Source: Clostridia bacterium (GTDB lineage Bacteria; Bacillota; Clostridia; Oscillospirales; Acutalibacteraceae). From it: DNA of 64,000 nt. Below, piece after piece: positions 17,289-26,034 of the stretch. The first letter of the stretch is position 1. Each line of letters starts with the position of its first letter. Location of the stretch: positions 27,953 through 91,952 of the forward strand of contig JAFXBF010000021.1 of assembly GCA_017516745.1 (NCBI GenBank). Direction: 5' to 3'. The position numbers and the translations under genes were made by a program. A model generated the notes under the pieces. The model worked only from the letters and a program-made list of their open reading frames with translations. It was not told the origin of the DNA and did no database searches.

Positions 17289-18158
17289 GTGAATATTGTT
17301 GATGATATAAATAATGCCATAAATTATATTGAAGCAAATATCTGCGAAGAACTTGCCTTTGATTTGATTGCACAGCAGGCACATCTGTCGGCTTTTCATT
17401 TTCAGCGTGTTTTTCACATTGCTTGCGGATATTCTTTGGGTCAGTATATCAGGTGGCGCAGATTAACTCTTGCCGGCGAAGAGTTAAAGAAGAATAATGC
17501 AAAGGTTATTGATATTGCTTTGAAATACGGTTATGAAAGTCCTGACAGCTTCACAAAAGCATTCTGTAAATTTCACGGATTTTTGCCTTCGTGCGTTAAT
17601 ACTGTCGGAAATAATCTTCGCAGCTTTGAAAAACTGTCTTTAGATTATTGTATAAAGGATGGTTATTCTATGAAGTGCGTAATTGAATTAAAGCCGCCAA
17701 TATCTTTGATTGGTCACGGTAAGTTTATCTGTTTTGACAAAGCTGATATTGATGAAAAGTTTGAATTAACTAAACAACATTGGTTGGACAGCAGGGAAGA
17801 ACAAACGCAAATGAAGAAATGCTTTGCGCATAATCAAACACGTATATGGTATGATGTTTATTCCGATTTTTCAGAAAACGGATTTTGTCATTATATTGCT
17901 GTTGAAGATAATCAATTTGTAAATTCAGATAAGTTCGAAAGGGTTTCGGTTGAGTCAGGGTTGTATGCTGTTTTTAAAACATCTTGCTGTGAATCTCCCG
18001 AGAGTGAATGGAAAACTGTAATGCAAACAGCGCTATTGGAATGGTTACCGAATACGGATTATGTTTTGTCTGAACGACCGCAGATAAACAGAGTTATCTA
18101 TTCTAACGATATTACAAAACGCTGTATGGAAATATGGGTGCCCGTTGAAAAAGCATAA
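17289..18158 (+). CDS. AraC family regulator with GyrI-like effector domain
   Basis: 289 residues. Two helix-turn-helix motifs of the AraC type occupy residues 5-100 (FDLIAQQAHLSAFHFQRVFH and KVIDIALKYGYESPDSFTKA). A C-terminal GyrI-like/SOUL-type effector-binding domain (about 125-289) follows, ending CMEIWVPV. The DNA-binding part is N-terminal, as in Rob and BltR-like proteins. GTG at 17289 is chosen because AGGAGGT (17275-17281) is seven bases upstream; TTG at 17241 has no ribosome binding site. No ligand can be named. It converges on the phosphatase operon, and its target is not evident. Confidence 0.82.
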   Translation: MNIVDDINNAINYIEANICEELAFDLIAQQAHLSAFHFQRVFHIACGYSLGQYIRWRRLTLAGEELKKNNAKVIDIALKYGYESPDSFTKAFCKFHGFLPSCVNTVGNNLRSFEKLSLDYCIKDGYSMKCVIELKPPISLIGHGKFICFDKADIDEKFELTKQHWLDSREEQTQMKKCFAHNQTRIWYDVYSDFSENGFCHYIAVEDNQFVNSDKFERVSVESGLYAVFKTSCCESPESEWKTVMQTALLEWLPNTDYVLSERPQINRVIYSNDITKRCMEIWVPVEKA

Positions 18159-18200
18159 AAAACGCCCTGTATCGGTTTAACCGGTACAGGGCGTTTTTTA
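18158..18200. terminator. bidirectional terminator
   Basis: CGCCCTGTA (18163-18171) pairs with TACAGGGCG (18185-18193), extended by TCGG/CCGG, flanked by A and T runs. It serves the AraC gene and the convergent phosphatase operon; its right edge touches the phosphatase stop codon. Confidence 0.85.
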
Positions 18201-18956
18201 TATCAATGTTATAAATTCTTTATACGCTTTTGGGTTAGCGAAAACTACGTCATTCGGTTTTGAAAAATCAATTTCTTTGCCTTCGTAATTCAGCGCAAGT
18301 CCGCCCGCTTCCTTTATAATCAGCGTTCCTGCCGCAACGTCCCACGGCTGAAGCTCCTTTTCAAAGAACACCTCGCATCTGCCGCAGGCAACCATACATA
18401 TATCGTAAGCTGCCGAGCCGCTTCTGCGGATATCACGGCAAAAATCAAAGACCTTTCTTAAAAGAGTAAAGGTTTCGTCCGTGTTTTCGGGGTGATAGGG
18501 GGAAGTGCCGAAAAGTGCAAGTCCGTCTGAAAGGGGACGGAGGCTGACCGTGATTTTTTCGCCGTTGAGGTAAGCGCCCTTGCCTTTTTCTGCGCTGAAA
18601 ATTTCATTGGTGTATGGGTTATAAACAACGCCTGCAATTATGTCATTGCCCTTGCAAAGTGCAACCGAAACACAGCTGCAGCGGTAGTCCTGCATAAAGT
18701 TTGTTGTGCCGTCAATCGGGTCAATTATAAAACGCAGGGCATTGCATTCAAGGTTGTTTTCGCCTTCTTCTCCGACAAATTCTGCTTCGGGAAAGGCTTT
18801 GCCGAGTTCTCTGAACAAAAACTCCTGTACAGCCACATCGTACTTGGTTACAAAGTTTTTCTTGCCTTCCTTGGCAGTTATTGTGTTTTCCTGATTATGT
18901 GCGGAAAGTATAATCTTTCCTGCTTCTTTAACTGTTTCAATAATTTTGTTCAGCAT
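18198..18956 (-). CDS. inositol monophosphatase family protein
   Basis: 252 residues of the Mg2+-dependent IMPase/CysQ/FBPase superfamily. The metal-binding motifs are EFVGEEGE, IDPIDGTTNF and WDVAAGTLIIKEAGG, all with the expected acidic residues. Possible substrates are inositol phosphates, 3'-phosphoadenosine phosphate or other sugar phosphates; sequence alone does not decide. It is the third gene of a minus-strand operon and starts three bases after the metallophosphoesterase stop. Confidence 0.87.
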   Translation of the reverse strand: MLNKIIETVKEAGKIILSAHNQENTITAKEGKKNFVTKYDVAVQEFLFRELGKAFPEAEFVGEEGENNLECNALRFIIDPIDGTTNFMQDYRCSCVSVALCKGNDIIAGVVYNPYTNEIFSAEKGKGAYLNGEKITVSLRPLSDGLALFGTSPYHPENTDETFTLLRKVFDFCRDIRRSGSAAYDICMVACGRCEVFFEKELQPWDVAAGTLIIKEAGGLALNYEGKEIDFSKPNDVVFANPKAYKEFITLI

Positions 18957-18959
18957 AAA

Positions 18960-20540
18960 TTATCCTTTAATCTTTTTACCGTATGTTATCTGATTATTTA
19001 TAAATCCGAATAACAACAGCAGCAGTATCAGCGGCAGAAGTGCTACAGCACTTAACACACCCGTTGTTATTATTGCAGGGCCTTTTTTGCTCTTGGGTAT
19101 TTCGGTAAACGGGTCTTCGGTTTTCGGTGCGTCACGCTTTGAGCCTTCGTCAACATAATCGAATATCGGTAAGTTAGTGTTGTACGCATCGAATTCGCCT
19201 TTATAAGCAAGCGGTGCAAGCAGTGAAACCGCATCGGGCGCAACCTTAATCAGCTTGCCTAAATCGATATGAAGCGTTGAAAGTATGCTGTCTATTATTC
19301 GCAAAAAACCTATGTATATTCGGCATTTCGGGTCAGTTAAGTCCATATTGTTTTCGCCCGAAAAGAGATTGGAAACAAGGCTGATAATAAAATCAATAAC
19401 CTTGTCATCCTTAATTGATTTGATATCATTCTTATTCAGTCCCGTTTCTTTCTTTGTCCATGCGGCAAAGGTAGAAAACTTAACGGTATTCAGAAATTTA
19501 AATATCGGTTTTATTATCCAGCCGAAGCGGTAAACAAGTTTGGGCTTTATACTGATACCGACCGCCATATAGGCAAAGGTGTCGATATCGCTTCCTGCTG
19601 CCTTTATCATATCACTGATAACACCGATTAGCTGTTTTTTCAGGTGCTCTTTAAGTGTCAGACCGTTTGTGTCAATATCCGCTTCGTCAATAGTTTCGGT
19701 TGAAACATTTACGGTTTTGCTGTCTGTATCAATTTCAATCTTTCTTATCGGGGCAGGGTAGCCGCAGGTTGAACCCGTGCTTATTGCGTAAAAAGCGTTG
19801 CCTCTGTCAGAGAAAATTCTGCCGATGTTGTGGGTGTGGGTGTGTCCTGTAAGCATAAACTGAATACCCATATCGGCGTATTCTTTCCGTCTGTCCTTAT
19901 AATGGCGGTGCATATCGCCCTTGCCTATAAGCTCATACATAGGTGACGGAGGAATTATAGGGTGGTGCGTCATTGCAACAATGAACTGACCGTTTTTGCG
20001 TGCGTCCTCGGCCTGTTCTTTTACCCATTCGTACATTCCGTCCTCAATACCTCTGTCGTCATTCAGGGCGAAAAGGCGGATGTTGTTCGGCAGCTGTACA
20101 ACGTAGCTCATATATTCGGGCTTTGAAGAAACAGCCTGTTCGGGGCCGAATTCTGCGTAAAAATCATAAAGCTCTTCTCGCAAAAGACCGGGCATTTCAT
20201 CGATATTGTCACCGACATATTTCTTGCACTTTTCTTTGTAATCGTGCGTTGCGGTGATTACAAAAATCTGTTTGCCCTTTGCTTTAAGTGCACGAAGCAT
20301 TTCACGAAACTCTTCGTGTGCGCACTTTTCACCGTCGTTTGTAACATCGCCTGCAATCAGAAGAATGTCGCTTGTATCATCAGCGGCAATTTTATCAAAA
20401 GCGGCCTGCAATACCTCACGGCTGCCGCCCAGAAGCTTCTGACTGCGCATAAGCGCAGCCTCGTAAGCCTTTCCTTCGGTGCCTGTCTCGGGTGAATAAT
20501 AATGGGTGTCCGTAATTACGGTAATTTTAAGGGGAGCCAT
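18960..20540 (-). CDS. calcineurin-like metallophosphoesterase with C-terminal membrane anchor
   Basis: 526 residues. Dinuclear-metal motifs in order are TVITDTHYY, LLIAGDVTNDGE, ITATHDYKE (the usual GNHD is ATHD), MTHHPI and LTGHTHTHN. A poorly conserved helical region follows (about 280-480). One strong transmembrane helix near 495-517 (AVALLPLILLLLLFGFINNQ) ends the protein with a short basic tail. There is no signal peptide, so the catalytic domain is probably cytoplasmic and tail-anchored. The Asn-to-Thr change in the GNHD motif is notable but His and Asp are kept. It lies three bases from each neighbouring gene in the operon with GH27 and IMPase. Substrate unknown. Confidence 0.8.
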   Translation of the reverse strand: MAPLKITVITDTHYYSPETGTEGKAYEAALMRSQKLLGGSREVLQAAFDKIAADDTSDILLIAGDVTNDGEKCAHEEFREMLRALKAKGKQIFVITATHDYKEKCKKYVGDNIDEMPGLLREELYDFYAEFGPEQAVSSKPEYMSYVVQLPNNIRLFALNDDRGIEDGMYEWVKEQAEDARKNGQFIVAMTHHPIIPPSPMYELIGKGDMHRHYKDRRKEYADMGIQFMLTGHTHTHNIGRIFSDRGNAFYAISTGSTCGYPAPIRKIEIDTDSKTVNVSTETIDEADIDTNGLTLKEHLKKQLIGVISDMIKAAGSDIDTFAYMAVGISIKPKLVYRFGWIIKPIFKFLNTVKFSTFAAWTKKETGLNKNDIKSIKDDKVIDFIISLVSNLFSGENNMDLTDPKCRIYIGFLRIIDSILSTLHIDLGKLIKVAPDAVSLLAPLAYKGEFDAYNTNLPIFDYVDEGSKRDAPKTEDPFTEIPKSKKGPAIITTGVLSAVALLPLILLLLLFGFINNQITYGKKIKG

Positions 20541-20543
20541 AGC

Positions 20544-22268
20544 TTAGTCCTCATTTGCTTTAACTTTATAAATTTTTACGGAGTGGGGAGCAATATAGGC
20601 TTCAATTTCATCGTCGGTGTCAAATTCTTCGCCTGTCCACAGCTCCCGGCATTCGTAATATTCCGCTTCGGGCAGGTTGCAGTAATCCTTACCGATGATT
20701 TCCTTAATATTAAGCTCTTCTTCAATTGCTTCACCGAACTTGTTGAAGAAACAGACTGCTGTTGTACCGTCTGAAAGCGGCTTTACAAGCACGTCAACCT
20801 TGATGTTGGTTTTGTGTCTTACGCACTGTACACCGAGAGCGTCCTGGTCAATGGCGATAAGGTCTTTGTTTGTAAGGGTTTTAAGAATTGCATCGTCTTC
20901 CTTTGCGGTGCCGTCTTCGTTGAGGAAACGGCGGATATCGTTGCCGAGAATAAGGGGAGCAGCCATCATACACCAGAGGGTGAAATGAGCTCTGTTCTCA
21001 TCTATCGAAAGGTTGCCGTTGCCGACTTCAAGCATATCGGGGTCGTTCCAGCCGCCGGGGCCTGCATGCTTTGCAAGGCGGACATTCTGTTCATAAATCG
21101 AAACAATAGAAGGCCATGTTGCTTTTATATCCATTGTTGTTCGCCAGAGGTTGCCTGCTTCCTTACCCCAGTTCCACGGTCTGTTGAGACCCCATTCGCA
21201 GATTGAGTAGCAGATGGGCTTTTCTTCAACGCCCATTCTTTCTGCATATTCCTTTGTTGCACGCTTGAGCTCAAGACCCATTTTGGTGTACTGATGTGCT
21301 GCGGCATCCATACGGGAAGCAAAAGGATTGAAAATTTTAACGCTGTTTGTACCCTTAGTAAGCTTTACAATTACCTGTGCTCTGCCTTCTCCGCCTTGCG
21401 TTTTTGTAGGTGCCGTTGTCATTTCGTATTCATCTGTGCCGTTTACAACGATTTTTGCGTATTTGTAATAAGGACCGCTTTTGCGCAGAGTGAAGCTGAG
21501 TATATATTCACCGTCTTCTTCAACCTCAATGCCGTTATATGTTGCTGTTCCGATTTTTCCGCTTAGACCTGTAATGTATTCGTTGGGGTATTTATTATCC
21601 TTTACAACTCTTGCGTGGCCGGAAAGTACAGCATCAGAAGCATCAAAGGAAAGCAGGTCTTTGCCGTTTGTGTCGCTTACAACCATTTTTTCAATATTGG
21701 GTGCAGAGGTGGATGTGGGCTTGTTGTGGCAGAAATCGTACTTGAAGTATTCAATACCCCATTCTGCAAAGGTGTCGGCATCAACAGCCTCAAAGCCGAG
21801 AGAGGCAGGAAGATCCTCACAGGTGTGTGTACCGTTGGAGGAATAGATACCGACCTTAAGTCCCATTTCGTTAATCTCGTCAACAAGCGGCTTGATTCCT
21901 CTGGGGAAGGTGGCGTAGTCGGCAACAAATCTGCCGCTTTCATCTCTTGCGGAGGATTGCCAGCAGTCGTCAAGGTTGACATAAGTGTAGCCTGCTTCTT
22001 TAAGACCGCTGTTTGCCATAGCTGTTGCAACTTCAAGAATAAGCTTTTCGTTTATATTTCTGCGGAAGGTGTTCCAGCTTGACCAGCCCATGGGCGGTGT
22101 GAGGGCAACACCGTTGTCGTAATTCTTTTCACTTTTCTTTGTTACCTTGGCGGCGTTGACTGCTCTTGCCGCAACGGCAGGTGCGGAAACAGTTTTATTG
22201 TTGAGTGAGAGGGCAATACCCGTTGCCGCAGCAGCGGCAGCAGTAGCCTTGAACAGTTCTTTAAGCAT
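20544..22268 (-). CDS. GH27 alpha-galactosidase with inserted beta-rich domain
   Basis: 574 residues from the ATG at 22268, chosen because CGGAGGT lies just upstream; an earlier ATG at 22316 has none. The N-terminus has an alanine-rich hydrophobic segment (ATAAAAAATGIALSL). GH27 marks are LTPPMGWSSWNTF, YVNLDDCWQ, the nucleophile Asp178 in YFKYDF, ICEWG, the probable acid/base Asp380 in TTMDIK and GPGGWNDPDMLEVGNG. Between the nucleophile strand and the CEWG strand lies an extra segment of about 140 residues (190-330) with the alternating pattern of a beta sandwich, resembling a CBM35/CBM6-type module. It releases terminal alpha-galactose, and is first in the operon with the metallophosphoesterase and IMPase genes. 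Confidence 0.88.
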   Translation of the reverse strand: MLKELFKATAAAAAATGIALSLNNKTVSAPAVAARAVNAAKVTKKSEKNYDNGVALTPPMGWSSWNTFRRNINEKLILEVATAMANSGLKEAGYTYVNLDDCWQSSARDESGRFVADYATFPRGIKPLVDEINEMGLKVGIYSSNGTHTCEDLPASLGFEAVDADTFAEWGIEYFKYDFCHNKPTSTSAPNIEKMVVSDTNGKDLLSFDASDAVLSGHARVVKDNKYPNEYITGLSGKIGTATYNGIEVEEDGEYILSFTLRKSGPYYKYAKIVVNGTDEYEMTTAPTKTQGGEGRAQVIVKLTKGTNSVKIFNPFASRMDAAAHQYTKMGLELKRATKEYAERMGVEEKPICYSICEWGLNRPWNWGKEAGNLWRTTMDIKATWPSIVSIYEQNVRLAKHAGPGGWNDPDMLEVGNGNLSIDENRAHFTLWCMMAAPLILGNDIRRFLNEDGTAKEDDAILKTLTNKDLIAIDQDALGVQCVRHKTNIKVDVLVKPLSDGTTAVCFFNKFGEAIEEELNIKEIIGKDYCNLPEAEYYECRELWTGEEFDTDDEIEAYIAPHSVKIYKVKANED

Positions 22269-22340
22269 TGTGATATACCTCCGAAAATCTGATGATTTAT
22301 ATTTATATATTATCAAAATGAAAAATTAAAATCAATAAAT

Positions 22341-22370
22341 TTACAAAAATAACCGCCCCGAAGGACGGTT
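22341..22370 (-). terminator. terminator of the germination operon
   Basis: On the minus strand, AACCGTCC, a TTCG-containing loop, and GGGCGGTT are followed by ATTTTTG. It lies between the gerA-like stop and the GH27 gene. Confidence 0.75.
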
Positions 22371-22374
22371 AAAT

Positions 22375-23838
22375 TCAGTTATTCTTATCGTTTAATTTCT
22401 TTCTTATCAACAGCCCCGACAGCTTCTGCCAATCAAACGGAATAAGCGGATAAAGATAGCATCTGCCCGTAACGGTTGAGTTGAAGGCAATGAGTGCGGT
22501 TGTTATCAGTAAACCTGCTATAAAGCCCCATAGATTGAACAGCGCAATGAGGACTATAAGCATCATTCTGCAAAGCTTGAAGGCGTAGCCCAATTCATAG
22601 CTTGGCTGTGTGAAATTGGTTATGCCTACAAAAGCCATATACAGCACAACTTCCGAAGACAGCCAGCCCGACTGTACGGCAAATTCACCAAGCACGAGTG
22701 CACCGACTATACTCAAAGAATTACTCAAAGCCGACGGTGTGTTAAGTGATGCGAGTTTTAATGCGTCAATGATGATTTCAACTATCAGCAGTTGTGCAAA
22801 TGGCGGAATAAGGTATTCATCCTGTATTTTTATAAACTCCAGCCACGGCGGTATGACCTGCTCATTTTGTATAAGAAGCAGCCAGACGGGTGTAAGAAGC
22901 AGTGTCAAGGCAAAAATCAGCATACGGATTATTCGTAAATACGAGCCGATTAAAGCAGGAAAATAATAGTCGTTTGAATCCTGTAAAAAATCGAATATTC
23001 CCGTCGGTACTACCATTGCAGACGGAGAATTGTCAACCATTATAACAACACTGCCTTCGTTAATGCTTGCCGCTGCCGCATCGGGTCTTTCTGTGTATCT
23101 GATTTTCGGAAACGGATTAAAATGCTGTTTTTTCAATAACGCTTCGGCAAGTGATGCCTGACCCATAGGCAGGTTTTTGATTTTAACATTATCTATTTTT
23201 TCCTCAATTGCCTTCAGTGCTTTTTTGTCAACTTTATCTTCAAGGTAGCATATTACAAGGTCGGTTTTTGAAAGTATACCGACGTTTTTATATTTTACCG
23301 TCAGCTGTGGGTTTCTCATTCTTCGCCTGAGCAGTGCGGTGTTGAATATCATTGTTTCGGTAAAACCGTCGTGTGCGCCACGGAGCACCTTGTCGTTTTC
23401 GGGTTCGCCGACACTTCTTACGGGGTAAGTTCTCGCATCAATGATTATTGCCTGCTCATAGCCTTCAATCATTATGCACAGCGCACCCGAAAGCACCATT
23501 GTTGTTACAAAATCAAGGCTTCCCGTTACATCTGTTTCAATATAGCTGATAAACTGATTGACAAAATTCCTTGCTGTCGGGGCATTTTTCAGCATATCTT
23601 CGGTTATTGCCTGTACACCCTGAATTACCTTTACCATTGAATCGTCCTTGACAAGTCCGTCAACAAAATAGAGCTTTGCTTGCTTTTTTGCAAATTCAAA
23701 GTTACGGCAGACAATGTCAAAGCTTTCCGTTACCCGTAGTCTGCTGTCAATGAGCTGTATATTGTGCTTGTAATCTTTTGAAAAATCCTGCGGCAAAATT
23801 ATCACTTCCGTTTTAGTCTTTATTAAATTTTGCCGCAA
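22375..23838 (-). CDS. GerA-family spore germinant receptor A subunit
   Basis: About 487 residues of the GerA/GerKA family: a soluble N-terminal half (about 1-285) with the family segments GALCIMIEGYEQAIIIDART and RGAHDGFTETMIFNTALLRR. A membrane half with about five hydrophobic segments follows, including SLSIVGALVLGEFAVQSGW. The N-terminus is uncertain: TTG at 23838 lies ten bases after the upstream stop with a weak ribosome binding site, and in-frame GTG or TTG codons follow within 20 residues. No GerB or GerC partner is adjacent, unlike classic gerABC operons. It is the last gene of an operon with a SpoIID-like/peptidoglycan-binding protein. Confidence 0.85.
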   Translation of the reverse strand: MRQNLIKTKTEVIILPQDFSKDYKHNIQLIDSRLRVTESFDIVCRNFEFAKKQAKLYFVDGLVKDDSMVKVIQGVQAITEDMLKNAPTARNFVNQFISYIETDVTGSLDFVTTMVLSGALCIMIEGYEQAIIIDARTYPVRSVGEPENDKVLRGAHDGFTETMIFNTALLRRRMRNPQLTVKYKNVGILSKTDLVICYLEDKVDKKALKAIEEKIDNVKIKNLPMGQASLAEALLKKQHFNPFPKIRYTERPDAAAASINEGSVVIMVDNSPSAMVVPTGIFDFLQDSNDYYFPALIGSYLRIIRMLIFALTLLLTPVWLLLIQNEQVIPPWLEFIKIQDEYLIPPFAQLLIVEIIIDALKLASLNTPSALSNSLSIVGALVLGEFAVQSGWLSSEVVLYMAFVGITNFTQPSYELGYAFKLCRMMLIVLIALFNLWGFIAGLLITTALIAFNSTVTGRCYLYPLIPFDWQKLSGLLIRKKLNDKNN

Positions 23839-23848
23839 ATAAACGGTT

Positions 23849-25195
23849 TTATTCCCTGAATTCGTTGTACGAATTAATTATCGCATTCCATGTAAGCGGA
23901 CCGACCGCACCGTTTTCGGGTATTCCGTTAATTCTCTGTATCACTCTTACTGCGTTTTCTGTTCCCGGGCCGTAAACGCCGTCAACCGTAACGGAAGGTA
24001 CCGACGGGTCATTTCGTGCGATGGTGTTTATAAATGTTTGCAGCTGTTCCACAACCCTGCCTGTTGCACCGGTTGTGATTAAATAACCGGGATATAAAAA
24101 AGCGGAATAGCTGGTGTATTCATCGGGTAAGGAGCGAAGCACGGCATCGTATGCATCCTGAATGGCGTACCATGTCTGTCTGCCGACTATACCGTCCTGC
24201 GGGAGACCAAACTGTCTTTGAAAAGCAAGTACGGCGTTAAGTGTTTCGTTGCCGAAAACTCCGTCAATAGTAATGTCGGGCAGGGTATCGTAAAACGAAG
24301 CAAGAAAATCAAGATAGTATTGTAATGTTGCAATGTCCGTTCCCGTGTCGCCGCTTTGCAAAACCTTTCGGTACTGTCTTTGCGCCTCGCTTATTGTTAT
24401 GCCTTCCGAATACAGCTCGGACAGCTTCTTTACGCCGTTATAAATCTGTTTGATTTTGTACCATGTTGCTTTTCCTACCTGACCGTCGGGTGCGAGGTTG
24501 AATATACGCTGAAACTGTTCAACGGCACGCCTTGTTGTTTCATCGTAAATGCCGTTAATTTGCGGTATTCTGGGGATTGACGGGTAGTTGGAAGAAATAC
24601 GGTTTAACTGCCGCTGAATTGTTCTTACATCTTCACCGGAAGAACCGAGCCTGAAAATTATACCGGGATAAGAGGGGACATTTGCAGTTATCGGTGCGTT
24701 CTGTACAATGTTGATATCATCGCCGTAATAAAATTGCAGTATTTCATACGGCACAAGACCTTGATCGGCAAGTGAAACCGTACCCCACTGCGAAAGACCG
24801 TCGCAGGTAACGGTAGTGCCGTTACAGTAGGCGGTGAAATAGGGTTGAATCTGGTTGCCCTTGGTAACATAATCGTTGAAGATATCATCAACGATGCGGC
24901 TGATATTTTCAAAAATTTCACGGTTGTTTATGAATTTCTGGTCGTACTGAGTGGATGAGGTGATGTCAAAATCATAGCCTCTGCTGCGGTAAAATTCCGT
25001 ATAGTATCTATTAAGTGCAAACGAGATTATTGCATAAATATTTGCTCTTAATGAGCTTTCAGGCCAGGTTGGATAAATTTCGCTTGAAGCAACATTCTTA
25101 ATGTAATCGGCAAAAGGCAGTGTCACATTCTGCACCGCTGAATCGGGTGCACCGAGGTGTACTGTTATTGTTTCGGGTACGGTAGGGTTAGGCAT
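23849..25195 (-). CDS. SpoIID-like domain protein with three peptidoglycan-binding repeats
   Basis: 448 residues. The N-terminal domain (about 1-165) resembles SpoIID/LytB amidase-enhancer domains (YIKNVASSEIYPTWPESSLR, then a helix with YAIISFALNRY). Three PG_binding_1 repeats follow (about 178-255, 270-350 and 365-445). Each has a GDTG- or GSSG-type start, an (I/V)DGV(F/Y)G segment and a G.VG..TW end. No signal peptide is visible, so delivery may depend on the mother cell or spore compartment. The start is two bases past the preceding stop. A role in spore cortex or coat assembly or germination is inferred from the domains and the gerA neighbour. Confidence 0.8.
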   Translation of the reverse strand: MPNPTVPETITVHLGAPDSAVQNVTLPFADYIKNVASSEIYPTWPESSLRANIYAIISFALNRYYTEFYRSRGYDFDITSSTQYDQKFINNREIFENISRIVDDIFNDYVTKGNQIQPYFTAYCNGTTVTCDGLSQWGTVSLADQGLVPYEILQFYYGDDINIVQNAPITANVPSYPGIIFRLGSSGEDVRTIQRQLNRISSNYPSIPRIPQINGIYDETTRRAVEQFQRIFNLAPDGQVGKATWYKIKQIYNGVKKLSELYSEGITISEAQRQYRKVLQSGDTGTDIATLQYYLDFLASFYDTLPDITIDGVFGNETLNAVLAFQRQFGLPQDGIVGRQTWYAIQDAYDAVLRSLPDEYTSYSAFLYPGYLITTGATGRVVEQLQTFINTIARNDPSVPSVTVDGVYGPGTENAVRVIQRINGIPENGAVGPLTWNAIINSYNEFRE

Positions 25196-25197
25196 GA

Positions 25198-25866
25198 TTA
25201 TCTCCTCACCGTTCCGGCATCTGTGTCCATAATTACTTTTGAACTTAAGCTATCGGTTTTCGGCACCATTGCGGCAGGCTGCATTGATTCGATTGAATCG
25301 AAAATCGGAACTCTGTCGAAAACAAGTGTTTCAAACTGCGGATGTGAAACCGTTACCCTGTAAGTGGTGTAAGGGATTTCTCCGCTTGCGGTAAGAGAAA
25401 GCCTTTTGTCTTTTGCGGGAAGAACGATGTTTTGCGCAATGCCGTCAATGTCGGTATAGCTTTCGTTAAACATATACCTGCCGTTGCGGAAATCTTTTTC
25501 CACAGTTACTTTGGCGTTCTGTATCGGGAATACCTGCTGTGAAGCGTATGCCTGAACTCTCAGCTTGCCGTTTTTTTTATTGGTGGATGTAAACTCGTCA
25601 ACATTGTTGTAAAGAGGTGTATTGGCACTTGTTTCCTCGATTACCGATGAGCCTGACTGTGAAAAGCCCATATCTTCGTTTCCGTCATATTCACTCGGCA
25701 TAGGTCTGTTGCTGACGAAAGCCGCATTATATTTAGGTGTACTGTATTCTTTCTCTTTTATCGGCTGAACTTCATTGTCCTGTCCGTAATATACCGTTCC
25801 GTGCTTTTCTGCATATTTTACGAGTTCCTGTCTGTATCTTTCAATCTGCTTGTCAAAGCTGTCCAA
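25198..25866 (-). CDS. uncharacterised protein of the germination operon
   Basis: 222 residues from TTG at 25866, chosen because GAGGAG lies eight bases upstream; the GTG at 25875 would overlap that ribosome binding site. The N-terminus is helical (DSFDKQIERYRQELVKYAEK). A polar, low-complexity middle follows (about 35-90). A C-terminal beta-rich domain (about 95-190) resembles carboxypeptidase-regulatory-like folds, with KLRVQAYASQQVFPIQNAKV and a YRVTVSHPQFETLVF strand pair. Proteins of this type are often encoded beside spore peptidoglycan-binding proteins. It is the first gene of the minus-strand operon; function unknown. Confidence 0.65.
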   Translation of the reverse strand: MDSFDKQIERYRQELVKYAEKHGTVYYGQDNEVQPIKEKEYSTPKYNAAFVSNRPMPSEYDGNEDMGFSQSGSSVIEETSANTPLYNNVDEFTSTNKKNGKLRVQAYASQQVFPIQNAKVTVEKDFRNGRYMFNESYTDIDGIAQNIVLPAKDKRLSLTASGEIPYTTYRVTVSHPQFETLVFDRVPIFDSIESMQPAAMVPKTDSLSSKVIMDTDAGTVRR

Positions 25867-25962
25867 TATAATCACTCCTCAATATATCTCTGATAATCAG
25901 TATATGATTTGAGTAAAAATATGATAACAGTCTTATGAATTTGTTAATTTTCTGTTTAACAC

Positions 25963-25991
25963 TTTATATTTATAGAAATATGTGTTATAAT
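25963..25991 (+). promoter_or_regulatory. purD promoter
   Basis: TTTATA (25963-25968), 17-base spacer, TATAAT (25986-25991). The -35 is a partial match. No purine riboswitch aptamer is seen in the 40-base leader. Confidence 0.5.
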
Positions 25992-26034
25992 ACATTGCTA
26001 AATGAAGATATTGACACTTGAAAGGGGTTAAAAT

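Noticed and set aside
25899-25924. Sigma-E-like promoter (TCATATT and CATATACT on the minus strand) before the germination operon
   Set aside because: The 11-base spacer is shorter than expected for sigma-E, so the match is not good enough to list.
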